A stretch of 64,000 nt of DNA from Streptomyces ruber (GCF_014648075.1 NZ_BMQK01000015.1:1-64000); one strand, 5' to 3'; counted from the stretch's first letter, positions 8,550-17,074 are shown. Program-made: numbers and translations. The notes: a model not told the origin generated them from the sequence alone.

Positions 8550-9674
8550 TCACGCCTCGGGCCTGCTGTGCACCCGCGCGATCCAGTCCGCCGGTTTGGC
8601 GATCTCCGACTTGGTCGGGAGCGTGTTCGGGGAGGTCCACACGCGGTTGAAGCCGTCCATGCCGACCTGGTCGACGACGGCCCGTACGAACCGCTCGCCG
8701 TCCCGGTACTGCCGGAGCTTGGCGTCCAGGCCGAGCAGTTTGCGCAGGGCCAGGTCCAGCCGGGACGCCCCGCGGGCGCGGCGCTGCTGGAACTTCTCGC
8801 GGATCTCGCCGACGGAGGGCACCACGGCCGGGCCCACGCCGTCCATCACGAAGTCGGCGTGGCCCTCCAGGAGGGACATGACGGCGGTGAGGCGGGCGAG
8901 GATCTCGCGCTGGGCGGGCGTCTGCACCAGTTCCACCAGGGACCGGCCGTCGTCGCCCTCCTCGCCCTCGGGGCGGCCGCCGGCGAGCGTCTGGGCGGCC
9001 TCGCGGATGCGTTCGAGGACGGTCATGGGGTCGACGTCGGTCTCCCCCAGGAACGACTGGATCTCGCCCTCCAGGTGGTCGCGCAGCCAGGGCACCGCGG
9101 TGAACTGCGTGCGGTGCGTCTCCTCGTGCAGGCACACCCACAGGCGGAAGTCGTGGGGGTCGACGTCCAGCTCGCGTTCCACGTGGACGATGTTGGGGGC
9201 GACGAGGAGCAGCCGTCCGCCGCCGTTCGCGCCCGCGGGGAGTTCGCGGGTCGCCGGGGCGAAGGTCTCGTACTGGCCGAGGACGCGGGAGGCGAGGAAC
9301 GAGAGCAGCATGCCCAGTTCCACGCCGGTCACCTTGCCGCCCACGGCGCCGAGCACCGCACCGCCGGGGGTGCTGCCGCGACGTTCCTGCATCTTGTCCA
9401 GGAGCGGTTTGAGGATCTCGCGGAACCCGGCGACGTTCGCCTTGACCCAGCCCGGGCGGTCGACGACGAGCACAGGGGTGTCGTCGGCCTCGTCGGGCCC
9501 CATCCGGGTGAAGCCCCGGACGTGCTCCTCCGACGCCTTCGCGTGCCGGCGCAACTCCGCGACGACGGCCCTGGCCTCGTCACGGCTCACCTCGGGGCCC
9601 GGCCGCATGAGCCGGGTCGCGGTCGCCACCGCGAGATTCCAGTCGACCATCTCCGCACCACCGATGCTCGTCAT
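8550..9674 (-). CDS. DUF2342 zinc-dependent metalloprotease-like protein
   Basis: This 374-residue protein belongs to the actinobacterial DUF2342 family, often labelled zinc-dependent metalloprotease or coenzyme F420 biosynthesis-associated protein. The diagnostic features are the N-terminal VDWNLAVATATRLMRPGP segment, the HEETHRTQF motif (HExxH type) near residue 185, and the later LLEGHADFVMDGVG motif that could supply a further ligand. The substrate is unknown. It sits between dacB and tilS on the same strand, separated from tilS by 194 bases. The F420 label is a historical association, not evidence of role. Confidence 0.88.
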   Translation of the reverse strand: MTSIGGAEMVDWNLAVATATRLMRPGPEVSRDEARAVVAELRRHAKASEEHVRGFTRMGPDEADDTPVLVVDRPGWVKANVAGFREILKPLLDKMQERRGSTPGGAVLGAVGGKVTGVELGMLLSFLASRVLGQYETFAPATRELPAGANGGGRLLLVAPNIVHVERELDVDPHDFRLWVCLHEETHRTQFTAVPWLRDHLEGEIQSFLGETDVDPMTVLERIREAAQTLAGGRPEGEEGDDGRSLVELVQTPAQREILARLTAVMSLLEGHADFVMDGVGPAVVPSVGEIREKFQQRRARGASRLDLALRKLLGLDAKLRQYRDGERFVRAVVDQVGMDGFNRVWTSPNTLPTKSEIAKPADWIARVHSRPEA

Positions 9675-9735
9675 GCGTCAACCGTACGGGAGCGCTGCCG
9701 CTTGGGGCAGGCCGTACGGGGGTGGGGTGCCCCTG

Positions 9736-10100
9736 CGGGGCGGCCGGCGCGGGGGCGGGGTGAGGGGTGGTGCCCGGGGGCGAGGTGGTGCCGAGAGTGA
9801 TCGTTCCGGTTGGCCCGGGCCAATCGGAACGATCACTTTCGGCACGGCGCCGGCTCCCCGGCGGCCACTGCGTCGCCGGGAAGCCGGCCCGGGAGGGCGG
9901 AGTGAGAGGTGACGCCCGGGAGCGGCGTGACGCCTGCGGGCGATGAGCCGGGCGGCGCAGGCGGAGCTGAACAAGCGCTTCCATGAACCGGGCCGACTCC
10001 CGGCACCCCACTGCACCGCCGACGGCCAGCGGGGCGCCCCCGCGCGGCGGCCGACCCGGGGGCGGGGTGAGGAACAGCCCCGGGAGCGGGGTGGTGCCGG
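9736..10100. repeat. Three degenerate copies of a ~60-bp G+C-rich repeat
   Basis: Segments near 9736-9795, 9880-9939 and 10041-10100 share the same arrangement: a GGCCG-rich start, then GGGGCGGGGTGAG or a variant, then CCCGGGAGCG or a variant, then GTGGTGCCG or GTGACGCC. They occupy a 583-base interval (9675-10257) between dacB and the DUF2342 gene in which I see no coding region. Confidence 0.5.
9788..9845. terminator. 58-bp near-perfect palindrome downstream of dacB
   Basis: The outer arm GTGCCGAGAGTGATCGTTCC pairs with its complement ending at 9845, and the centre TTGGCCCGGGCCAA continues the pairing without a loop. Only two positions in each arm mismatch. It lies about 410 bases past the dacB stop and 114 bases before the DUF2342 start. 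A transcription terminator or a protein-binding site are both possible. Confidence 0.5.
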
Positions 10101-10257
10101 AAGGGAACGGGCCGGGCGGCGTGCAACGGCCGCTTTCGCGCCGGACCGGCTCCTGCGGTCGCCGCGCCGTCGGCGGTCGGCGGGCCTCGGTGTCCGGGCG
10201 GGGCCGGGCCGTGCCGCCCGGTCCGCAGGCGGTGTGTCGGTCGCTTCGGTGGAGCGC

Positions 10258-11853
10258 TCAGCGGCAGCCGCAGCGGGCCAGGGCCGAGGCCGCGCGGTCC
10301 AGGGTGTGCTGGGCGGCCGTCGGGTCCGTCGTCCTGTTGGCCAGGTACGCGAAGGCCAGCAGGCGGCCGTCCGCGTCGACGACCGTGCCCGCCAGGGTGT
10401 TGACGCCGGTCAGGGTGCCCGTCTTGGCGCGTACCAGGCCGGTGGCGGACGTCTCGTCGGCGTACCGGCTGCTGAGCGTGCCCGTGAAGCCGGCGATGGG
10501 CAGGCCGGTCAGGACGGAGCGCAGTCCGGGGCGGTCCGGCGCGGCCGCCTCGGCGAGGAGGGCGGTGAGCAGGTCCGCCGTGAGCCTGCCGTCGCGGCTC
10601 AGTCCGCTGCCGTCGGCGACGCGGACGCCCTTCAGCGGGAGACCGAGCTCCTCCAGCTCGGCGCGGATCGCCCGGCCGGCGCCCTCGAAGCTCGCCGGTT
10701 CCCCGGAGGCGAGGGCGGTCTGGCGGGCCAGCGCCTCGGCGATGTCGTTGTCGCTGTTGGTCAGCATGCGTTCGACCAGGGCGGACAGGGGCGGGGAGGA
10801 GACGGAGCCCAGAGTGTCGGCGTCCTTGTCCGCCGTGCCCGGGCGGGGGCTCCTCACCTTGAGGCCCCGGTCCTCGAGGAGGTCCCCGAACCGGCGGGCC
10901 GCGTCCTTCTCCGGGTCGGTGCCGCGGTCGGCCGGACCGCTGGTGGAGTCGTCCAGGCGGGCCTCGTCGACCATGAGGGCGGTGACCGGGGCGAGGTTGG
11001 GGTTCTGGCCGATGGAGTGCAGCCGCGGCCCCTGGTAGAGGGACGTGTCGTAGGTGAGCGTGACCTCGTCCAGGTGGCGTTCGCGCAGCGCGGCGGCCGT
11101 CTCGTCGGCGAGTTCGCGCAGGCTCGCGTGCCCTGCCGCGTCCTCGCGCGCGGTCAGGGTGGGGTCGCCGCCGCCGACCAGGACGACCTCGGCGGCTCCG
11201 TCGGCGTCGTCGGCCAGGACGGCCCGCGTCTCGATGCGGTGGTCGGCCCCGGCCGCGGAGAGCGCGGCGGCGGCCGTGGCGATCTTCGTGGTGGACGCCG
11301 GGATCAGCGCGTCGTCCGCACCCTTGCCGTACAGGACCTTCCCGGTCGCCGCGTCGACGACCACGGCCGTACGGCGGGCGCCCAGCGCGTCGTCGTCCAG
11401 CAGCGGGTCCAGGAGGTCGGCGAGGGCGTCCGCCGCGGGCGCGGACCCCGAGCCGCCGAGGCCGGCCAGGACGGAGGGGGCGCTCGGAGCGGGCTTGGGC
11501 GCCCCCTGAGCGGCACCGGACGACGCGCCGGAATCGTGCCCGTGATCTGTGCCACCCTCCCGATCGCGCGCTGCGGCCCGGTCCCGCTCCGCCGTACGCT
11601 GACCGGTGGAGTCCCAGGGACCGGCCACGGTCACCGCCAGCACCGCCAGCACCAGGCCGCAGGCGGCCGCACCGGCGGACAGGCGGAGGGGCGTGAGCTC
11701 CGTGGCGCGTGCCGCGACGGCCCGCACGACGCGTTCGACGTGCGGCCGGCCGGCCCGTGCGACGCGTTCGACGTGCGACCACGTGGCACGCGCGGCCCGC
11801 ACGACGCGTTCGACGTGCGGCCCCGCGGCCCGCCAGCCCCTCGGCTCCGGCAC
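10258..11853 (-). CDS. dacB: D-alanyl-D-alanine carboxypeptidase / endopeptidase (PBP4 type)
   Basis: This membrane-anchored class C penicillin-binding protein trims peptidoglycan stem peptides and cross-links. The three serine-hydrolase motifs are present: STTK (active serine), SDND, and KTGTL near the C-terminus. A hydrophobic segment (about residues 58-79) after a basic cytosolic N-terminus acts as signal anchor. The first 50 residues contain three copies of an HVERV-A/V-RA repeat, unusual for the family. GTG 11853 is preferred because AGGGG lies 9 bases upstream; GTG 11859 is the alternative. It diverges from ppa. An Ala/Gly/Ser-rich linker (about 80-120) precedes the catalytic domain. 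Confidence 0.92.
   Translation of the reverse strand: MPEPRGWRAAGPHVERVVRAARATWSHVERVARAGRPHVERVVRAVAARATELTPLRLSAGAAACGLVLAVLAVTVAGPWDSTGQRTAERDRAAARDREGGTDHGHDSGASSGAAQGAPKPAPSAPSVLAGLGGSGSAPAADALADLLDPLLDDDALGARRTAVVVDAATGKVLYGKGADDALIPASTTKIATAAAALSAAGADHRIETRAVLADDADGAAEVVLVGGGDPTLTAREDAAGHASLRELADETAAALRERHLDEVTLTYDTSLYQGPRLHSIGQNPNLAPVTALMVDEARLDDSTSGPADRGTDPEKDAARRFGDLLEDRGLKVRSPRPGTADKDADTLGSVSSPPLSALVERMLTNSDNDIAEALARQTALASGEPASFEGAGRAIRAELEELGLPLKGVRVADGSGLSRDGRLTADLLTALLAEAAAPDRPGLRSVLTGLPIAGFTGTLSSRYADETSATGLVRAKTGTLTGVNTLAGTVVDADGRLLAFAYLANRTTDPTAAQHTLDRAASALARCGCR
11728..11819. repeat. Three exact 17-bp repeats inside the 5' end of dacB
   Basis: GACGCGTTCGACGTGCG occurs exactly at 11728-11744, 11761-11777 and 11803-11819, spaced 33 and 42 bases apart, so the reading frame is preserved. 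They encode the HVERV segments of the DacB N-terminus. Confidence 0.85.
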
Positions 11854-11938
11854 GACCACCAGCCCCTTTCGCGATCACACACCTGCGTGAGGGACACTTA
11901 ATCACCAGAACTATGTGCTGATCATGGAGGAGCCACCG

Positions 11939-12430
11939 GTGGAGTTCGACGTCACGATCGAGATTCCGAAGGGTTCGCGGAACAAGTACGAGGTGGACCA
12001 CGAGACCGGTCGGATCCGCCTGGACCGTCGCCTCTTCACCTCGACCAGTTACCCGGCCGACTACGGCTTCGTCGAGAACACCCTCGGCGAGGACGGCGAC
12101 CCGCTGGACGCGCTGGTCCTGCTGGAGGAGCCCACGTTCCCCGGATGCCTCATCAAGTGCCGCGCGATCGGCATGTTCCGGATGACGGACGAGGCCGGCG
12201 GCGACGACAAGCTGCTGTGCGTGCCGGCGTCCGACCCGCGCGTGGAGCACCTGCGGGACATCCACCACGTGTCCGAGTTCGACCGCCTGGAGATCCAGCA
12301 CTTCTTCGAGGTCTACAAGGACCTGGAGCCCGGCAAGTCGGTCGAGGGCGCCAACTGGGTGGGCCGCGCCGACGCCGAGGCCGAGATCGAGCGGTCGTAC
12401 AAGCGCCTCGAGGAGCAGGGCGGTCACTGA
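11939..12430 (+). CDS. ppa: Inorganic pyrophosphatase (soluble, family I)
   Basis: This 163-residue cytosolic enzyme hydrolyses pyrophosphate to phosphate and so pulls biosynthetic reactions forward. The family-I signature is visible: IPKGSRNKYEVD, YPADYGFVENT, the metal-binding core EDGDPLDALVL, and the lysine in EVYKDLEPGK. GTG 11939 is chosen because GGAGGAG ends 6 bases upstream, and this start gives the standard family length; the upstream ATG codons fall in or before that site. It is divergent from dacB and ends just before a strong terminator, so it is probably monocistronic. Confidence 0.97.
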   Translation: MEFDVTIEIPKGSRNKYEVDHETGRIRLDRRLFTSTSYPADYGFVENTLGEDGDPLDALVLLEEPTFPGCLIKCRAIGMFRMTDEAGGDDKLLCVPASDPRVEHLRDIHHVSEFDRLEIQHFFEVYKDLEPGKSVEGANWVGRADAEAEIERSYKRLEEQGGH

Positions 12431-12454
12431 CCTCGGCTTGCGTGACGCCTGTGA

Positions 12455-12498
12455 CGAACGGGCCGCATGATCCCTCGCGGGATGATGCGGCCCGTTCG
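12455..12498 (+). terminator. Strong hairpin terminator after ppa
   Basis: A perfect 14-bp stem (CGAACGGGCCGCAT against ATGCGGCCCGTTCG) is extended by an inner ATCCC/GGGAT pairing after one mismatch. It begins 24 bases after the ppa stop. There is no T-tract, which is normal for Streptomyces terminators. Confidence 0.8.
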
Positions 12499-12566
12499 CG
12501 CGTCTGTGCGCATACTGAGGCGTACGTGAGGTATGTGGTCAGGAGGCACGAACGCGGGAGCAGCAG

Positions 12567-14261
12567 GTGACGAAGACGAAGGAGACGGAGGGCGGCAAGC
12601 CGAAGTCGGACGAGGCGAGGAGCGCGTTCGTCCGTCCGGAGGGCGACGGGGAGTCCTCCACGACGTCCGAGTTCGCCCTGCCCGACGGCTTCGACGTGCC
12701 GAGGACTGTCACGGAGTCCGAGGTCACGTCCGAGTTCGCCGTCCCGCGGGGGCTGGAGCCGCCGCAGCCGTCGGGCGCCGAGCACGAGGGCTCGGCGTTC
12801 AGCACGCCGAGCACGTACAGCGTGCGGGAGCCCGCCTTCACCCCGCCGGCCGGCACCCCCGCGGTCAGCCTGACCAAGGACGTGCCCTGGCAGGACCGCA
12901 TGCGCACGATGCTGCGCATGCCGGTCGCCGACCGTCCCGCCCCGGAGCGCCCGCAGCGGACGGAGGAGGGCGGCCCGGCCGTCCCCCGCGTGCTCGACCT
13001 GGCGCTCCGTATCGGCGAGCTGCTGCTCGCGGGCGGTGAGAACGCCGAGGACGTGGAGGCGGCGATGTTCGCCGTGTGCCGCTCCTACGGGCTCGACCGC
13101 TGCGAGCCGACCGTCACCTTCACCCTCCTGTCGATCACCCACCAGCCGTCCCTGGTGGAGGACCCGGTGTCGGCGTCGCGGACGGTGCGCCGGCGCGGCA
13201 CCGACTACACGCGCCTGTCGGCCGTCTACCGGCTCGTCGCGGACCTCAGCGACCCGGACACGCAGACCTCCCTGGAGGAGGCCTACCGGCGCCTGGCGGA
13301 GATACGCCGCAACCGCCACCCCTACCCCGGCTGGGCGCTGACCGCCGCCGCCGGGCTGCTCGCGGGCGCGGCCTCCGTGCTCGTCGGCGGCGGTCTGACG
13401 GTGTTCGTGGCGGCCGCGGCGGGCGCGATGCTCGGCGACCGGCTGGCCTGGCTGTGCGCCGGGCGCGGACTGCCGGAGTTCTACCAGTTCGCGGTGGCCG
13501 CCATGCCCCCGGCCGCGATCGGGATCGCGCTGACGCTGGCGGAGGTGGAGGTGCGAGCGTCCGCGGTGGTCACCGGCGGGCTGTTCGCGCTGCTGCCCGG
13601 GCGGGCCCTGGTGGCGGGGGTGCAGGACGGGCTGACCGGCTTCTACATCACCGCGTCGGCGCGCCTGCTCGAGGTCATGTACCTGATCGTCGGCATCGTC
13701 GTGGGCGTGCTGCTGGTCCTGTACTTCGGCGTCAAGCTGGGCGCGGAGCTCGCCCCGAACACGGCCCTCGGCGGCTCCGACCGCCCGTTGTGGCAGATCA
13801 CCGCGTCGATGCTGCTGTCGCTGGCCTTCGCGGTGCTGCTCCAGCAGGAGCGGTCCACTGTGCTCGCGGTGACGCTCAACGGGGGCGTGGCCTGGGTGGT
13901 GTACGGCGCGATGCACTATGCGGGCGGCTTCTCGCCGGTCCCGTCCACGGCCGTCGCGGCGGGTCTGGTGGGGCTGTTCGGGCAGTTGATGTCCCGCTAC
14001 CAGTTCGCGTCGGCGCTGCCGTACACGACCGCCGCGATCGGGCCGCTGCTGCCCGGTTCGGCGACGTACTTCGGACTGCTCGCGTTCGCCCAGAACGACG
14101 TCAACGCGGGACTGGTGAACCTCACGAAGGCCGTCGCGCTCGCCATGGCCATCGCGATCGGGGTGAACCTGGGGTCGGAGATCTCCCGGCTGTTCCTGCG
14201 GATGCCGGGGGCGGCCAGCGCGGCGGGGCGGCGGGCGGCGAAGCGGACGCGCGGGTTCTGA
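12567..14261 (+). CDS. Threonine/serine exporter family (ThrE-like) membrane protein
   Basis: This 564-residue protein combines a cytosolic N-terminus with two membrane domains, matching the ThrE (DUF1212 plus DUF3815) architecture of amino-acid exporters. The DUF1212 part begins near VLDLALRIGELLLAGGENAEDVE (about residue 142) and includes the characteristic RRRGTDYTRL segment. About ten hydrophobic helices follow from residue 255. The first 135 residues are hydrophilic, low in complexity and poorly conserved. The GTG start follows GGAGGCACGAACGCGGGAGCAGCAG with a weak site. Threonine export is the family role; the actual substrate is not shown. Confidence 0.9.
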   Translation: MTKTKETEGGKPKSDEARSAFVRPEGDGESSTTSEFALPDGFDVPRTVTESEVTSEFAVPRGLEPPQPSGAEHEGSAFSTPSTYSVREPAFTPPAGTPAVSLTKDVPWQDRMRTMLRMPVADRPAPERPQRTEEGGPAVPRVLDLALRIGELLLAGGENAEDVEAAMFAVCRSYGLDRCEPTVTFTLLSITHQPSLVEDPVSASRTVRRRGTDYTRLSAVYRLVADLSDPDTQTSLEEAYRRLAEIRRNRHPYPGWALTAAAGLLAGAASVLVGGGLTVFVAAAAGAMLGDRLAWLCAGRGLPEFYQFAVAAMPPAAIGIALTLAEVEVRASAVVTGGLFALLPGRALVAGVQDGLTGFYITASARLLEVMYLIVGIVVGVLLVLYFGVKLGAELAPNTALGGSDRPLWQITASMLLSLAFAVLLQQERSTVLAVTLNGGVAWVVYGAMHYAGGFSPVPSTAVAAGLVGLFGQLMSRYQFASALPYTTAAIGPLLPGSATYFGLLAFAQNDVNAGLVNLTKAVALAMAIAIGVNLGSEISRLFLRMPGAASAAGRRAAKRTRGF

Positions 14262-14362
14262 GCGGGACCGGGGTCCGTCGTTGTCGTCGCGCTCCGTCGC
14301 CGGGTGCGGGTTCGGTGGTGGTTGCTCGCGCCCGCGCGGCGAAGCCTCAAGTCGACACGGCC

Positions 14363-14384
14363 CCGCGCCCCTTACGGGGCGCGG
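14363..14384 (-). terminator. Hairpin terminator after the DedA gene
   Basis: A 9-bp perfect stem CCGCGCCCC/GGGGCGCGG encloses the tetraloop TTAC. It lies 10 bases past the DedA stop and between two converging genes, so it can act in both directions. Confidence 0.75.
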
Positions 14385-14393
14385 ATGCCGCCA

Positions 14394-15437
14394 TCAGTTC
14401 TGCGGGTGCCCCTGGCCGTACGGGTAGCCCTGGCCCTGCGGGTACTGCTGGTTCTGGTTCTGGGGGTACTGCTGGTTCTGGTTCTGGGGGTACTGCTGGT
14501 TCTGCGGGTACTGCTGGTTCTGCGGGTACTGCTGCTGGTACTGGGGCTGCTGGTGCCCGTACCCCTGCTCCGTACCGTACGGCTCCGGCTCCGGGTAGCC
14601 GGCTCCCTGGCGGGGCCGGCCGCCGTACTGCCCGCCGTACTGTCCGCCCTGCTGTCCGTACCCCTGGTTGCCGTACGCCTGCTGCCCCTGGTCGCCGTAC
14701 GGCTGGTGGCCGTGTCGCCGGTTCTGGTCGGACGGGACGCGGCGCAGCTGGGTCGTCGCGTCGTCCATGACGGGGGGCGCCGTCACGGCCGTCGCGGCCG
14801 GGGACTGCGGCTGCCGCTTCTTCTCCCTGCGGGCCTTCAGGAACTCCAGGATGATCGGGACCACCGACAGGAGGACGATCAGGATCAGCATCGCCTCGAT
14901 GTTCTCGCGGACGAACGCGATGCTGCCGAGCCAGGAGCCGAGCAGGGTGACGCCCGCGCCCCAGAGGATGCCGCCGACGACGTTGAAGATCAGGAACGAG
15001 CGGTACCGCATGCCGCTGACGCCCGCGATGATCGGCGTGAACGTGCGCACGATGGGCACGAACCGGGCGAGGATCAGGGACTTGGGGCCGTGCTTCTCGA
15101 AGAACTCGTGGGCCTTGGTGACGTTCTCCTGCTTGAACAGGCGGGAGTCGGGGCGCTTGAAGAGCGCCGGCCCCACCTTCTTGCCGAACATGTAGCCCGC
15201 CTGGTCGCCGAGGATCGCGGCGACGCAGATCAGCACGATGGCCAGCCACAGCGGGAAGTCCAGCGTCTTGGAGGTGATCAGCATGCCCGCGGTGAACAGC
15301 AGCGAGTCACCGGGCAGGAAGAACCCGATGAGCAGGCCGGACTCGGCGAACACGATGGCGAGCAGACCCCAGATGCCGAACGTGTCGAGCAGGTAGTTCG
15401 GATCCAACCAACTTGGTCCGAGAGCGAGCGACGTCAC
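14394..15437 (-). CDS. DedA family membrane protein with Gln/Asn-rich C-terminal tail
   Basis: This 347-residue DedA/SNARE-associated (VTT) protein has the membrane core in residues 1-195. The core includes FAESGLLIGFFLPGDSLL, the GDQAGYMFGKKVG motif, FEKHGPKSLILARFVPIVRTF, and the glycine-rich GGILWG helix. DedA proteins are linked to membrane lipid flipping and proton-motive-force homeostasis. The last 110 or so residues are extremely low in complexity: YGQQG and QYPQNQ units dominate and end in PYGQGHPQN. This tail is probably disordered and cytosolic. The start is the ATG at 15437. Confidence 0.92.
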   Translation of the reverse strand: MTSLALGPSWLDPNYLLDTFGIWGLLAIVFAESGLLIGFFLPGDSLLFTAGMLITSKTLDFPLWLAIVLICVAAILGDQAGYMFGKKVGPALFKRPDSRLFKQENVTKAHEFFEKHGPKSLILARFVPIVRTFTPIIAGVSGMRYRSFLIFNVVGGILWGAGVTLLGSWLGSIAFVRENIEAMLILIVLLSVVPIILEFLKARREKKRQPQSPAATAVTAPPVMDDATTQLRRVPSDQNRRHGHQPYGDQGQQAYGNQGYGQQGGQYGGQYGGRPRQGAGYPEPEPYGTEQGYGHQQPQYQQQYPQNQQYPQNQQYPQNQNQQYPQNQNQQYPQGQGYPYGQGHPQN

Positions 15438-15591
15438 GTTCCGGGCTCCTGAGGATGTCGGGATGAGGCGGTGCGGCGGTGCGGCAGGTGCGGCCCACGG
15501 CTGACCAAAGCTATCAACGGCAGCCCACTCCGCCAGTTTCCACCGCCCCTCCCAGAATGCACTGTGCCCGGGCTGGGCCGCACCTGTGGTG

Positions 15592-16026
15592 TCAGTTCAC
15601 GTGCCGGGCCGCGTTGGCGACGATCGCGTCCCGCAGGTACCGGCCGAAGCCCGGGCGGATCCTGTCGTACATCTCCGCGAACCGCGGGTCGGAGACGTAC
15701 AGCTCGCTGATCCGGGCCTGGAGCTCGTGCGTGCAGTCGTAGTACGAGCGCTTGACGAAGCGGAGGTGCTCCTCCGCCACGTCCATGGCCGCCTCCGAGC
15801 CGGCGGCGGCCCCCGAGTCCATCAGCCCGGCCACGCGCGCGTGGAGCGCGTCGAGCTCCTCGTTGACGCGCTTCCAGTCCTCCTTCGTGTACGAGGCAGT
15901 GCGGCGCTGCGACTCCTTGTAGGCGTCCGTGTGCCCCCAGCGCTCCCGCACCTCGTCCTCGTACTGCGCGGGGTCGTGCTCCCCGAACACCTCGAACCGC
16001 TCCTCCGGCGTGAGGTTGATGCCCAT
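15592..16026 (-). other. Internal translation start for TipAS (C-terminal product of tipA)
   Basis: Met110 of TipAL is encoded at 16026 and is preceded by GGAGG with an 8-base spacer, an efficient internal ribosome binding site. Starting here gives a 144-residue protein beginning MGINLTPEERFEV, the size described for TipAS. TipAS is the drug-binding domain alone; it sequesters thiopeptides without binding DNA. Confidence 0.8.
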
Positions 16027-16353
16027 TCTGCGTGCCTCCATGGCGTGCTCCACGGCCGCGGCCATCTTCTGGAGCTTCTCGATCCGGGCGGTCAGCAGTT
16101 CGTGCTGCCGGCGTAGGTGCGCGCGCGGGTCCGCGTCCGGGTCGTCGAGCAGGACCGCGACCTCGTCGAGCGGGAAGCCGAGCTCCCGGTAGAACAGGAT
16201 CTGCTGCAGCCGGTCGAGGTCGGCGTCGGCGTAGCGCCGGTGGCCGGCGTACGTGCGCTCGCTCGGTACCAGCAGCCCGATCTCGTCGTAGTGGTGCAGC
16301 GTGCGCACCGTCACCCCGGCGAAACCGGCGACCTCCCCTACGGAGTAGCTCAT
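15592..16353 (-). CDS. tipA: MerR-family thiopeptide-responsive transcriptional activator TipAL
   Basis: This 253-residue protein has exactly the TipAL length and layout: an N-terminal MerR DNA-binding domain (residues 1-70, VGEVAGFAGVTVRTLHHYDE), a coiled dimerisation helix (about 75-105), and a C-terminal TipAS drug-binding domain. Known TipAL proteins bind thiostrepton-type thiopeptides covalently and activate their own promoter. Cys207 in the SYYDC segment is the only cysteine of the drug-binding domain and is the candidate attachment residue. ATG 16353 follows AAGGGAGCGG. A perfect palindrome 40 bases upstream matches the autoregulatory site. It is followed on the same strand by DedA after a 154-base gap. 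Confidence 0.95.
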   Translation of the reverse strand: MSYSVGEVAGFAGVTVRTLHHYDEIGLLVPSERTYAGHRRYADADLDRLQQILFYRELGFPLDEVAVLLDDPDADPRAHLRRQHELLTARIEKLQKMAAAVEHAMEARRMGINLTPEERFEVFGEHDPAQYEDEVRERWGHTDAYKESQRRTASYTKEDWKRVNEELDALHARVAGLMDSGAAAGSEAAMDVAEEHLRFVKRSYYDCTHELQARISELYVSDPRFAEMYDRIRPGFGRYLRDAIVANAARHVN

Positions 16354-16392
16354 GGCGTCCGCTCCCTTCTCGGTACGCACCCCAGCCTGGGT

Positions 16393-16409
16393 CCTCACGT
16401 GACGTGAGG
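16393..16409. promoter_or_regulatory. TipAL operator in the tipA promoter
   Basis: CCTCACGT-G-ACGTGAGG is a perfect 8+1+8 palindrome, 40 bases upstream of the tipA ATG. On the minus strand TTGCAC overlaps its upstream edge and would serve as -35. The MerR-type long spacer would then place the operator between -35 and -10. The sequence and position agree with the thiostrepton-inducible ptipA promoter. Confidence 0.88.
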
Positions 16410-16432
16410 TGCAAGCCCGCGCCCGCGGGAGT

Positions 16433-17074
16433 TCAGCGGTCGTCCCCCGGGTGCCGCTCCCCCGTCGCGTACGGATTGGCCTCCCCCTCGGAGAGGACAC
16501 CGACGAAGGGCTCGCCCTCGCCCGCGAAGGTGTACGCCCCGGACTCGATGCGCTCGATGAGGCCGCGGGTCCACTCGGCCTCGCCGTCGGAGGCGTGGAC
16601 CCACATGTTCATGATCTCCCCGATGTGTCCGATCGACTCCGGGCCGGCCTCGGGCGTGTAGTACTCCGTGGCGGACGTACGCCACTCCGCCAGCCGGCGC
16701 AGCCGCTCGCGCAGCAGCCGCACCGCCTCGGCGCGCTCCAGGTCGACCATGAAACCGATCGCCGCGGACAGCGTGTCGATGTGCCGGTCCCGTTCGACCA
16801 GGGCCTCGCGCAGCAGGGAGAAGTACTCCTGGTCGCCCGTCTCCGTGATCTCGTACTCGGTGCGGGGCGGGCCGCCGGCCGTGGAGGGCGCGATCTCGTG
16901 GGCGTGCAGCAGTCCCTGCTTCGCCATCTGCTTCAGGGCGTGGTAGATCGAACCGGGCTTGGCGTTGGACCACTCGTGCGCGCCCCAGTACTCCAGGTCG
17001 TTGCGCACCTGGTAGCCGTGGGCCCGCCCGTGCCGGCGCACCGCGCCGAGCACCAGGAGACGGATCGCTGACAT
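16433..17074 (-). CDS. PadR family transcriptional regulator
   Basis: This 213-residue protein has the PadR winged-helix domain at the N-terminus (residues 1-85: IRLLVLGAVRRHGRAHGYQV, then KPGSIYHALKQMAKQGLL and a wing ending TEYEITETG). A helical C-terminal domain follows, with LVERDRHIDTLSAAIGFMVDLERAEA typical of PadR_C. PadR regulators usually repress a neighbouring transporter or detoxification gene. The nearest same-strand gene is the upstream aldehyde dehydrogenase, 53 bases away, so the two could form one transcript. The effector is unknown. The start is ATG 17074. Confidence 0.92.
   Translation of the reverse strand: MSAIRLLVLGAVRRHGRAHGYQVRNDLEYWGAHEWSNAKPGSIYHALKQMAKQGLLHAHEIAPSTAGGPPRTEYEITETGDQEYFSLLREALVERDRHIDTLSAAIGFMVDLERAEAVRLLRERLRRLAEWRTSATEYYTPEAGPESIGHIGEIMNMWVHASDGEAEWTRGLIERIESGAYTFAGEGEPFVGVLSEGEANPYATGERHPGDDR

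Noticed and set aside
9833..12427. Minus-strand open frame of 864 codons across dacB and ppa
   Set aside because: It overlaps two clear genes in other frames and its protein is Arg/Gly-rich without motifs.
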